Source: Vulcanimicrobiota bacterium (lineage in GTDB: Bacteria > Vulcanimicrobiota > Vulcanimicrobiia > Vulcanimicrobiales > Vulcanimicrobiaceae). From it: a stretch of 11,000 bases of DNA. The translations under genes were made by a program, and so were the position numbers. The notes beneath the pieces were generated by a model. The model saw only the letters and a program-made list of their open reading frames with translations, was not told the origin of the DNA and did no database searches. Where the stretch lies: contig JASHTE010000090.1 of NCBI GenBank assembly GCA_030040695.1, positions 1-11,000 of the forward strand, written 5' to 3'. This document shows, piece by piece, positions 1-7,055 of this stretch; positions within the stretch are counted from its first letter, which is position 1; each line of letters begins with the position of its first letter.

Positions 1-7
1 GGCGCTC

Positions 8-610
8 ATGGAGGTGCTGATTGCGCGCCACGCCGGCATCGACTGGGACGGGAGCGCGAAGCGCCTCGACCAAATCGGTCGCGAAACTGCTGCGTGGCTC
101 GTCGCGACGTGGCTCTCCTCCGCGCAGCCTCTGCCACGCTGGAATCCCGACAACGAGCAGGTGGATTTCGTCGACTACGCAGGCCTAACGCTACAAATCT
201 ACGGCGAGTTACTCCGAGCGCAACAAGTGGGATACGTCAAACTTCCCAGCGCGATGTTGACGGCAATCGACCAACGCATCGAAGGGCTTACGCCCGAGGA
301 GGTCGAGGGTGACCGCTCTCAGATCACGTTTCGCGAGACCTTCCTCAACGAGCAGTTGCAGGATCAGGTTTCGGTCCGCACGGTTAGCTTTGCCATGCTG
401 CCTTCGGCGCTCTACTGCACGGTCGAATATCTCAAGTACCTCCGCGGCGTGAACGCTCCTCGTGAGCGCATGGCGCCGATCGCTCGCATCGCCGGCACCA
501 TGTTGACGACTGCGCGGAATCTCTCAACCGACACGAGCTTCGATCGCTTCGCACCCGCCGAGGCGGCCTTCTTCTTGAGCGCATTTGACACCGTTGGATC
601 GAAGCCTTGA
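8..610 (+). CDS. Hypothetical protein, possibly 5'-truncated by the window edge
   Basis: I do not recognise this 200-residue protein. It has no signal peptide, no clear transmembrane segment and no catalytic motif that I can name. It looks soluble and largely helical, with a tryptophan-rich stretch near residues 30-45 and a more hydrophobic patch around residues 128-145. The reading frame stays open to the left edge of the window, so the ATG at position 8 may be internal and the true start upstream; no ribosome binding site can be judged. Its stop codon overlaps the TTG start of the next gene by four bases (TTGA), which suggests translational coupling with the membrane protease-like protein and possibly a joint role. 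That it is a real gene is supported by the long open frame and this overlap. Its function is unknown. Confidence 0.6.
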   Translation: MEVLIARHAGIDWDGSAKRLDQIGRETAAWLVATWLSSAQPLPRWNPDNEQVDFVDYAGLTLQIYGELLRAQQVGYVKLPSAMLTAIDQRIEGLTPEEVEGDRSQITFRETFLNEQLQDQVSVRTVSFAMLPSALYCTVEYLKYLRGVNAPRERMAPIARIAGTMLTTARNLSTDTSFDRFAPAEAAFFLSAFDTVGSKP

Positions 611-1503
611 ACGTTCTCTTCGGCGCTGACCGACTGTTGCGCCCGATTTGGCGCGCGGCGATCTTTTTCGCCCTGGGAGAGTGGGTGCTGCTCCCCTGGG
701 TGGAACGCTTAGATACGGCATGCGCCAAGGCGCTGCACATTTCGCCGGGGCTCACAGCCGCAGCCACTGCGCTCAGCGAAGTAACGATCAACTTCCTCAT
801 CGCGCTTATCTGCACGGGGATATTCGCGCTCTACGAACGACGCCGTGTCGACAGCTACGGCCTACCGGTGAATCAAGCGTTCCGCGCGCGCATGTGGGAA
901 GGCTTCGCGGCGGGCGTTGCGATGGCGGGCATCGTTGCGCTGGGCATGGTGCTTCTCGGTGGCATGCAGATCCACGGGCTCGCGATGATGGGAAGCGCGC
1001 TCGCCGTCTCCGCGCTTGCGTGGTTCGGCGCGAACATCTGCGTCGGCATCTCGGAAGAGTTCTGGTTTCGCTCCTACTTTCTGCAGACGCTCTGGAAGAG
1101 TCTAGGATTCTGGCCGGCTGCGAGCACGATCGCCCTGATCTTCGCCGCAGACCACTATTTCTTCAAGGCCGGCGAGAACATCCGGGACGTCATCACGCTC
1201 GTCTCACTCAGCCTGCTCATGTCGTACACGGTCTTGAAGACGGGAACGCTCTGGTTTGCCGTCGGCTTCCACATCGCGTTCGACTATATGCAGCTTTTTG
1301 TCATCGGAACACCGAACGGCTCGCGGATTCCGGCGGGCCATTTGCTGGATGTAACGTTCAGCGGCCCCACGTGGATCACGGGCGGCGTGCTCGGCACCGA
1401 GGCGAGTTTCCTCATGTATCCGCTGATCGCGCTGCTGTGGATTTACGTATGGTGGCGCTTCAGAGCGGCGACGATGTGTTCGACTAATGGGCCGCCGCCG
1501 TGA
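607..1503 (+). CDS. CPBP-family intramembrane metalloprotease (CAAX protease/Abi type)
   Basis: A 298-residue polytopic membrane protein with the three signature motifs of the CPBP (CAAX protease and bacteriocin-processing) family. They are EExxxR at E150-E151...R155, FxxxH at F179-H183, and a final H222xxxD226 in the sequence FHIAFD. In this family the glutamates and histidines form an intramembrane glutamate-type active site or metal site. Several hydrophobic stretches are visible: about residues 16-30, 60-75, 100-118, 128-147, 170-182, 195-222 and 265-282. Bacterial members are variously linked to bacteriocin immunity or maturation and to processing of prenylated or other peptides; the substrate here cannot be inferred. 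The start is TTG at 607, overlapping the stop of the upstream gene by four bases. The last 61 bases overlap the convergent proline iminopeptidase gene. The family is sure; the role is open. Confidence 0.92.
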   Translation: MNVLFGADRLLRPIWRAAIFFALGEWVLLPWVERLDTACAKALHISPGLTAAATALSEVTINFLIALICTGIFALYERRRVDSYGLPVNQAFRARMWEGFAAGVAMAGIVALGMVLLGGMQIHGLAMMGSALAVSALAWFGANICVGISEEFWFRSYFLQTLWKSLGFWPAASTIALIFAADHYFFKAGENIRDVITLVSLSLLMSYTVLKTGTLWFAVGFHIAFDYMQLFVIGTPNGSRIPAGHLLDVTFSGPTWITGGVLGTEASFLMYPLIALLWIYVWWRFRAATMCSTNGPPP

Positions 1504-2381
1504 CCGGCGTCACCCGCTATCTGAAGCTCGCTCCCCGGCCAACGTCTGTGCAACTCCCATGGGATTTGCAGCGGGCTGCTTACGTCATATCGCCCGTGAA
1601 TGAGCGTGCCGGGGATTGTGCCCAAGGAGGGGGCGTCGCGCAGGAGCTGACCGTCCTCAAGGAACGCAGCGTTTCTCCAGTAGTGCGTTACGATTCGTGC
1701 AAAGCGAAGCCGAAAATCAAGGTCAAGGAAGCGCGGGTTTGGCCCGTAGCCCGGAACGAGTGAGACGTGGCTCTCCTCCCAGGCGCACCACTCGGCAGCA
1801 GCGGCGGCATTGACTGAGGGATCGTCGTGGAACAAGAGCTCACTATATGCATCGACGATCGGCAGGCCACGAAGCGACGGGGGAACGTGCGAGGCAAACC
1901 TCTCCCACTGCTCCGGGAAGATACACCTGACGCCGGACGTTATCCATTCAACCTCGCGGCGCGACGTCGTCGTCACGCACGCGAGAACCAAACTCGCAAC
2001 GCGTTCAGGATGCGCTTGCGCATAGGCGAGCGCCAGAGTGCTGCCCCATGACGCGCCGAGGACGAGCCAGCTCTCAACGGAGAGGTGGGCACGGAGCAAC
2101 TCAAGATCGCGGATGAGATGCCGTGTCGTATTTCTCTCCAGCTGGGACCGCTCGCGCAAGATAGGTCGGCTGCGCCCGCATCCGCGCTGGTCGAACAATA
2201 CAATCCTATAAGCCTCTGGGTCGAAGAAACGCCGCGCGCTCGGCGTAGATCCTGCACCCGGCCCCCCGTGGAGGTAGACGGCCGGCTGCCCCTTTGGATT
2301 GCCGCTGCATTCCCAATAGATGAGACTATCGTCGCCCACATCAAGGAGCCCCTGATCGTAAGGCTCGATGTCAGCGTACAT
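1443..2381 (-). CDS. pip: Proline iminopeptidase (prolyl aminopeptidase, peptidase family S33)
   Basis: A 312-residue cytoplasmic alpha/beta-hydrolase that removes N-terminal proline from peptides (EC 3.4.11.5). The S33 hallmarks are present: the oxyanion-hole segment HGGPGAGS at residues 38-45, the FDQRGCGRS strand-turn at 63-71, and the nucleophile elbow GASWGS with Ser111. Asp266 in HGRYDVSSP and His294 in GDAGHGG complete the triad. The segment EWITSGVRCIFPEQWERF is also typical of Pip, and the length matches the family. The open frame runs on upstream to 2699, but that part is Arg-rich antisense of the neighbouring secreted-protein gene, so the ATG at 2381 is chosen. No good Shine-Dalgarno precedes it. 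It begins 11 bases after the secreted-protein gene and probably shares its transcript. The nucleophile elbow has Ala where many relatives have Gly. Confidence 0.93.
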   Translation of the reverse strand: MYADIEPYDQGLLDVGDDSLIYWECSGNPKGQPAVYLHGGPGAGSTPSARRFFDPEAYRIVLFDQRGCGRSRPILRERSQLERNTTRHLIRDLELLRAHLSVESWLVLGASWGSTLALAYAQAHPERVASLVLACVTTTSRREVEWITSGVRCIFPEQWERFASHVPPSLRGLPIVDAYSELLFHDDPSVNAAAAAEWCAWEESHVSLVPGYGPNPRFLDLDFRLRFARIVTHYWRNAAFLEDGQLLRDAPSLGTIPGTLIHGRYDVSSPLQIPWELHRRWPGSELQIAGDAGHGGGPLVEHIVAALKRHHT

Positions 2382-2392
2382 CGTGCGTCGTT

Positions 2393-2803
2393 CTACGTGT
2401 GTTGCGGCAGCGGTACGGGGTGCGTGCCGATCGGATAGCCGGAGAAAACCGTAAGCACGAGGACGCAAGCGGCGTTGCCGGTGGCGGTAAGCGTGTCGCC
2501 GCTGCGGATGACGAAGGGCGTCGCGGGATCGGTCATCGTGATCGTCGCGCCGTCGGTAGCATTGCCGTGGTTGTCGACGTGCAGGTCGCAGGTCGCGTTC
2601 GCATCCGCGTCGGTGTTCGTGACGCCGATCACTTCGTATACCGCATCGTCCCCGTCGGCGTTCTTCGGCGCGGTAATGCCGGTGACATCGACGACCCAAC
2701 GATCGAGCCGCGGAATCACCGCTTGCGCGTCCGCTCTATGAGGCGAGAAACCAACAGCCAAGCCCAGTGCCACAAGAGCGACGAGAGCAAACGGGACCTT
2801 CAT
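2393..2803 (-). CDS. Small secreted protein of unknown function
   Basis: A 136-residue protein that I cannot assign to a family. Residues 1-28 form a classical Sec signal peptide: MK, a hydrophobic run to about residue 20, then an AxA-type site (ADAQA) predicting cleavage after Ala28. The mature part of about 108 residues is rich in Thr, Asp, Asn and Val and looks beta-stranded. It has only two cysteines, Cys72 and Cys113, which could form a disulfide after export. It ends in a Pro-rich tail (HPVPLPQHT). An AGAGG Shine-Dalgarno lies four bases before the ATG. It lies 117 bases downstream of shc on the same strand and 11 bases before pip, so it could be expressed with pip or by read-through from the hopanoid operon. 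It is probably real given the signal peptide and spacing; the function is unknown. Confidence 0.75.
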   Translation of the reverse strand: MKVPFALVALVALGLAVGFSPHRADAQAVIPRLDRWVVDVTGITAPKNADGDDAVYEVIGVTNTDADANATCDLHVDNHGNATDGATITMTDPATPFVIRSGDTLTATGNAACVLVLTVFSGYPIGTHPVPLPQHT

Positions 2804-2835
2804 GACGCCTCTATCTTAGAGAGCCTCGAGAGGCT

Positions 2836-2879
2836 TCCCTCGACTTCGCTCGTTTCACTCGCTGCGCTCGGGATGACAA
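2836..2879 (-). repeat. Dispersed GGATGACAA repeat, copy A (shc/secreted-protein gap)
   Basis: On the plus strand the unit starts TCCCTCGACTTCGCTCG and ends GCGCTCGGGATGACAA. Read on the minus strand, as it would be transcribed, it starts TTGTCATCCCGAGCG and ends GTCGAGGGA. This is the longest copy, lengthened by internal CGCTCG-like reiterations. It fills most of the gap between the shc stop and the secreted-protein start. The conserved ends are shared with copies at 7061, 7902 and 10908, all in the same orientation. Confidence 0.85.
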
Positions 2880-2889
2880 AGGCCGGCCC

Positions 2890-2912
2890 GCAGCGGCGAA
2901 CATCTCCGCTGC
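2890..2912 (-). terminator. Possible hairpin just downstream of shc
   Basis: A 7-base-pair GC-rich stem (GCAGCGG at 2890-2896 with CCGCTGC at 2906-2912) and a 9-base loop begin nine bases after the shc stop on the minus strand. Only a TTT follows, after GGCCGGCC, so it is a poor intrinsic terminator. It may instead stabilise the 3' end of the hopanoid mRNA, or be chance in GC-rich DNA. Confidence 0.3.
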
Positions 2913-2920
2913 TTCGCTCG

Positions 2921-4822
2921 CTACGACGCTCTGGAAGAGAAGGCAAGCCCAGTGTCGGTGACGGCGCGCGTGTGGTACGTCTCGTCGTTTGCGAGTGCCG
3001 TCATCGGGAAGAGATGGCGATAAAGATGGTAGTTGATGTAGAAGTCGCGTGGGAACCCGGTGCCGGTGTAGAACGGCTCGGGCCAGGTGCCTTCGGCGTT
3101 CTGATGCTCGCGCAGATACTGCACGCCGAGCACGCACGCGGGATGCGAATGCATGCCCGCGGCTTGAAACGAGAGCACCGCCCATGCGGTCTGTGATGAC
3201 GTGCTGTTGCCCACGCCCGCGAACGACTCGTCGACGTACGTGTGGCAGGTTTCCCCCCACCCGCCGTCGCTGTTTTGCCTCGCCACGAGCCACTCAATCG
3301 CGCGCGCAACCATGTCGTTGCCGGTGCGCAGCGCAGTAAGCGCCATGATCGTGCACCACGTTCCGTAGACGTGATTGACGCCCCAACGCCCGAACCAGTT
3401 TCCACGCTTCTTCTGCATTTCGCGCAGATAGGCGAGCCCGCTCGCAACGGAAGGATCGCTCTCGTCGCTGCCGAGTCCAGCGAGCATCTCAAGCACGTGC
3501 GCGGTGACGTCCTCCGTCGGCGGATCGATAAAGGCGCCGAAGTCCGCGAACGGCAGGCGATAGAGCAGCTCGCGGTAGTTGTCACGATCGAACGCTGCCC
3601 ACGCGCCGTTCGAAGAGCGCATCGCGACCACCCACGTGCGCGCGCGCTCGACGGCGCTGCGAACTTCGTCCACTTCGCCGCCGCTCAAGAGCGCGAGCAC
3701 GACGAGTGCGGTGTCGTCGATGTCCGGATAGATGTCATTGTGGAACTCGAATGCCCAGCCGCCGCACTCCGTGACACCGGGACAGCGTATCTGCCAGTCG
3801 CCGCCGCCCGAGATTTGCTCGTCGAGCAGCCACTGTATGGCGCGCGTCATTGCCGGATGCGACCGCGGCACGCCGGCTGCGCGTAACGCAAGAATCGCCC
3901 ACGCGGTGTCCCACACCGGTGACATGCACGCCTGCAGTCGCCAGCCGTTCGCCTCGTCACGCAATGCGAACCCGTCGAGCCCCGCGATCCCTTTGCGCAT
4001 CACCGGATGCTCGATCGAAACTCCCTCGAGATTGAGCGCGATGAGCGAATACACCCACGGCGGCTGAATGCCGCCCCATCCGCCGTCTGCCTCTTGCCGA
4101 TCGATGACCCATTGCGCGAGCTTCTTGCGTGCCCTCTCTCTTCCGGGCTTCACCGGGGAGTGCTCGTAGAGCTTCAAGAGCTTGTCGAGCCACCAGAAAA
4201 ATCCGGAGCCTTGGACGCGATGCATCTCGTCCTCGGTTCCATCAACGACGATCTCGTTGAGCGGAATGCCGAGATCGCGCAACGGGCGATGCGAGATGAC
4301 GATCGCGAGCGGTGCGACGGTGCCGCGCGCCCAACATGCATAGTCGTAGAGATTGAACGGAATCGAGGGCGGCAAGAAGACCATCTCCGGAGGCATCGTC
4401 GGAATACCGTCCCACGGATACTTGCCGAAGAGTGCGAGCCAAATCTTCGTGAAGACGCGTGCACGTGCCACGCCGCCGAGACTCTGAATCACGCGCAGCG
4501 CCTTGCGCATCGGCTCGGCTTCCGGACTCATGCCGAGCACTTTCAGCGCCGCGTAGGCTTCGATCGTCGTGCTGAGATCGGCGGGCGCCTCGTAGTAGAG
4601 CGCCCAGGAACCGTCTTCGCGCTGGTTGCGTAGAATGTGCGCGATGGCACCCTCGCGGATCGGCTCGACGGAGACCCCCAGGAAGCGCATGAGCAGCACA
4701 TGCTCCGCGGTCATCGTCACGTTCGTCTCGAGCTCGCCGAACCACCAACCGACGGGATTCTGCCGTTCGAGAAGCCAGTCGACAGCCTGGGTCACGGAGC
4801 CGCGGGTCTGCGTCGCTTCCAT
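2921..4822 (-). CDS. shc: Squalene-hopene cyclase
   Basis: A 633-residue monotopic membrane-associated class II terpene cyclase that folds squalene into hopene/hopanol (EC 5.4.99.17). The protonating DxDDTA motif is present as D367-I-D-D-T-A372. Several QW repeats are visible: residues 21-27, 68-73, 243-249, 403-408, 471-476, 517-522 and 574-580. The segments SPVWDTAW (301-308) and GTGFPRDFYINYHLYRH (587-603) match active-site and C-terminal regions of known cyclases. The length is normal for the family. About 23 residues follow the usual FPMTAL end, giving a slightly long tail that runs towards the adjacent repeat. It is the last gene of the hopanoid operon and starts 30 bases after the hpnE stop. 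The only Shine-Dalgarno-like sequence is an AAAGG about 12 bases before the ATG. Confidence 0.97.
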   Translation of the reverse strand: MEATQTRGSVTQAVDWLLERQNPVGWWFGELETNVTMTAEHVLLMRFLGVSVEPIREGAIAHILRNQREDGSWALYYEAPADLSTTIEAYAALKVLGMSPEAEPMRKALRVIQSLGGVARARVFTKIWLALFGKYPWDGIPTMPPEMVFLPPSIPFNLYDYACWARGTVAPLAIVISHRPLRDLGIPLNEIVVDGTEDEMHRVQGSGFFWWLDKLLKLYEHSPVKPGRERARKKLAQWVIDRQEADGGWGGIQPPWVYSLIALNLEGVSIEHPVMRKGIAGLDGFALRDEANGWRLQACMSPVWDTAWAILALRAAGVPRSHPAMTRAIQWLLDEQISGGGDWQIRCPGVTECGGWAFEFHNDIYPDIDDTALVVLALLSGGEVDEVRSAVERARTWVVAMRSSNGAWAAFDRDNYRELLYRLPFADFGAFIDPPTEDVTAHVLEMLAGLGSDESDPSVASGLAYLREMQKKRGNWFGRWGVNHVYGTWCTIMALTALRTGNDMVARAIEWLVARQNSDGGWGETCHTYVDESFAGVGNSTSSQTAWAVLSFQAAGMHSHPACVLGVQYLREHQNAEGTWPEPFYTGTGFPRDFYINYHLYRHLFPMTALANDETYHTRAVTDTGLAFSSRAS

Positions 4823-4852
4823 ATCGGGGGCACGCCTTTCGACTCCGTGCGT

Positions 4853-6175
4853 CTAGGGTTCCTTGGTGAGGGATCGGGCTGCGGCAATGCCCGAGCGCAC
4901 CGCCGATTCCATCGTGTCCGGCCATCCCGTTGCCGTCCACGCTCCGGCAACTGCGACGTTTGCGAATGCCGTCCGCGGACCCGGACGTTGCAGCGCCGCC
5001 GGTGCGGAAAACGTAGCTTCGACATTGCGCGTCACGGCAGAATGCTCCAACGTCGCGTCGCGAAGAGCGGGCAGCGCCGCGCGTACCTCCTCCCACGCGA
5101 GCTCTATGAGCTCGTCGGTGGTGCGACGCAGGTACTCGTCTGCAGCGCTCATGCTGCAGCACAGATACGCTTCACCTTTGCGAAAAACCCATTGCACCGG
5201 CGAGTCGACAAGGGCGGCGAAGCTCGGGATGACGAGCTTGGCTCTCTCGCGGGCAGCGACGGTGCTCTCATGCCCCTGCGCATATCGTAAGTGGACGTCG
5301 ATGATCGGATGGGGCGTGAATGCGTCGAGGGGCGGGAGCGCGTAGCGCGCGGGATCGCCGAGCAGGCGCAGTAACTGCGGCGGCGTGAGCGCGAGCACGA
5401 AGGCGTCGTACTCGTGCCGCTCTCCAGAGGTCGTCGTGAGCGCACGCACGTGCCGCGTGCTCTCGTCGAGCTCGAGCGAGGCGACCGACGTCGCACGATG
5501 GACGCGCGCCAGACGACGTGCCGCGGCTTCGGAAATCTTTGCGAGCGGCACGGTTGCGTAACCGAAACGCGCCGCTCCCGCCTCGCTCAAGAAAGCCGTG
5601 CGTAGGGTAAAGAGCGCCTCGCGCGCATCCATCTCCTCGAGCGAGACGTTCAAAGCCGGGACGAAGAACGGGCGCCAGAAGACGCGGACGGCCTCCTCGC
5701 CCTGTTGCTCGCGCTGCAGCCATTGCGCGAACGACTCGTCGCTTACGCGACCGTTGCGCGATGCCGCAGCGAGCGCGCGAGCGATCTCGATCTTCGAACG
5801 CATTCCCAGGTGTCCGAATCGCAAGAACGAGCCCAGCAGATGCCAGGGTGCGGGAAGCGGCGCCGCCCGCAGCATCGAGGTCGTGCCGTCACGATCGATA
5901 ACGAGCGCCTCGAAGCGCCTCTGCAGGTGCAGGTGCTCTCCCATGCCCGTGCGCTGCACGAAGCGCAGAAACTCGCTGCAGCATCCAAGGAAAACGTGCT
6001 GCCCGTTGTCGACCTCGACGCCGTCGATCTCGAAGCTCGTTGCGCGACCGCCGAGGAGGCGACTGCGCTCAAAGAGCTCGACCTCGTGGCCTGCTTCGGC
6101 AAGATCGTATCCGGCGGCAAGCCCAGCGAGGCCGCCGCCGACGATCGCGACCCTTAGCGCTCTACCTGAGGGCAA
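4853..6175 (-). CDS. hpnE: Hydroxysqualene dehydroxylase HpnE (FAD-dependent)
   Basis: A 440-residue FAD flavoprotein of the amine-oxidase/phytoene-desaturase type. It performs the last step to squalene, reductive removal of the hydroxyl from hydroxysqualene (EC 1.17.8.1). The N-terminal dinucleotide-binding fold is clear: VAIVGGGLAGLAAGYDLAEA at residues 9-28, ending in acidic Glu36. It is followed by the GGRA motif (42-45) and the HpnE-like segments DNGQHVFLGC (56-65) and VFWRPFFVPALN (165-176). The C-terminal FAD segment is VAVAGAWTATGWPDTMESAV (407-426). The frame is open further upstream, but that part is antisense-like and lies inside hpnD. TTG at 6175 is the only plausible start codon near the Rossmann motif; it overlaps hpnD by 14 bases and has no Shine-Dalgarno, so translation may depend on hpnD. 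The assignment is strong; the start is less so. Confidence 0.93.
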   Translation of the reverse strand: MPSGRALRVAIVGGGLAGLAAGYDLAEAGHEVELFERSRLLGGRATSFEIDGVEVDNGQHVFLGCCSEFLRFVQRTGMGEHLHLQRRFEALVIDRDGTTSMLRAAPLPAPWHLLGSFLRFGHLGMRSKIEIARALAAASRNGRVSDESFAQWLQREQQGEEAVRVFWRPFFVPALNVSLEEMDAREALFTLRTAFLSEAGAARFGYATVPLAKISEAAARRLARVHRATSVASLELDESTRHVRALTTTSGERHEYDAFVLALTPPQLLRLLGDPARYALPPLDAFTPHPIIDVHLRYAQGHESTVAARERAKLVIPSFAALVDSPVQWVFRKGEAYLCCSMSAADEYLRRTTDELIELAWEEVRAALPALRDATLEHSAVTRNVEATFSAPAALQRPGPRTAFANVAVAGAWTATGWPDTMESAVRSGIAAARSLTKEP

Positions 6176-7055
6176 GCCAGGACTGCAGCACGACGCGTAG
6201 CTTCTCTCGCGCCGAAAGCGAGACGCGCTCCCGCAGCGGTCGCGCGGGGTCCTCGACGATCCGATCGAGGATACCGCGATAGATGCCCGCCATCGAGCGG
6301 ACGCAGACGCCGGCGCGCCGCGGAATATAATGTACGACGTCGAGACCGGTAGAGTAGAGCTCGAGCGCACGCGCCGCCTCGAAGCCGACGAGCTCGCGCC
6401 AACCATTCGCGGCGTTACCCGCTTGTAATGACTCGCGCGTCACCCCGAAACGCTCGCGGTCCTCGCGAGGAAGGTAGACGCGCCCCATTGCGGCGTCCTC
6501 GCGAACGTCGCGCAACACGTTGATGAGCTGGAGCGAGATGCCGAGTTCTTCTGCTCGATCGAGCGCGAGAGCGTCACTGTAGCCGAAGATGCGCACGCAC
6601 ATCCGGCCCACGATCGCGGCCACGAGTCTGCAATAGGATCGCAGCTCCTCCCAGGTTGCATACTCGCGCGGCTCGACGTCCATCTCGACGCCGTCGATCA
6701 AGCCCTGAAGCTCGACTTCCGGGATGCCGAAGCGCTCGACGGCTCGCGAGAGCACGTGCATCACCGGGTCTTCGTAATCGCCGCGCATGCAACGGCGCAC
6801 GCGCTCTCGTTGCGCCGCGAGACGCGCGGAGAGATTCTCCCGCGAGCGGCGCTGATCGTCGACCTCGTCGTCGATTTCACGCGCGAAGGCGTAGAGCGCG
6901 TAGATCGCGATGCGCTGCTCGGGCGGCAACGAGATGAAGCCCCAATAGAAGTTCTTTGCCTCCGCCCGCGTGACGGCGGCGCAGTAACTCTCGGAGAGCT
7001 CGATATCGAGTCCGTTCTCGTTCCCAACCAGGTCGTAGCCGCGCTCTTCAAGCAT
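6162..7055 (-). CDS. hpnD: Presqualene diphosphate synthase HpnD
   Basis: A 297-residue member of the trans-isoprenyl diphosphate head-to-head synthase (squalene/phytoene synthase) family. It is assigned to the first squalene step, 2 FPP to presqualene diphosphate (EC 2.5.1.103). The opening segment VTRAEAKNFYWGF (28-40) is typical of HpnD. The two Asp-rich metal-diphosphate sites are REIDDEVDD (59-67) and LRDVREDAAMGRVYLP (181-196, D183 and D187). The start ATG at 7055 is backed by a GAAGGA Shine-Dalgarno six bases away, which is itself part of the dispersed repeat. The ATG overlaps the end of hpnC by eight bases. The pairing with hpnC and hpnE makes the squalene route far more likely than phytoene synthesis. 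Confidence 0.93.
   Translation of the reverse strand: MLEERGYDLVGNENGLDIELSESYCAAVTRAEAKNFYWGFISLPPEQRIAIYALYAFAREIDDEVDDQRRSRENLSARLAAQRERVRRCMRGDYEDPVMHVLSRAVERFGIPEVELQGLIDGVEMDVEPREYATWEELRSYCRLVAAIVGRMCVRIFGYSDALALDRAEELGISLQLINVLRDVREDAAMGRVYLPREDRERFGVTRESLQAGNAANGWRELVGFEAARALELYSTGLDVVHYIPRRAGVCVRSMAGIYRGILDRIVEDPARPLRERVSLSAREKLRVVLQSWLALR

Noticed and set aside
2382..2699. N-terminal extension of pip by 106 residues
   Set aside because: The extension is Arg-rich low-complexity antisense of the secreted-protein gene; Pip homologues start near the ATG at 2381.
4007..4633. Long plus-strand open frames opposite shc and other operon genes
   Set aside because: These are antisense shadows of GC-rich codon usage, with no domains and with composition like neighbouring shadows.
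6176..6406. N-terminal extension of hpnE by 77 residues
   Set aside because: It is Arg/Ser-rich out-of-frame reading of hpnD, and the FAD fold begins just after 6175.
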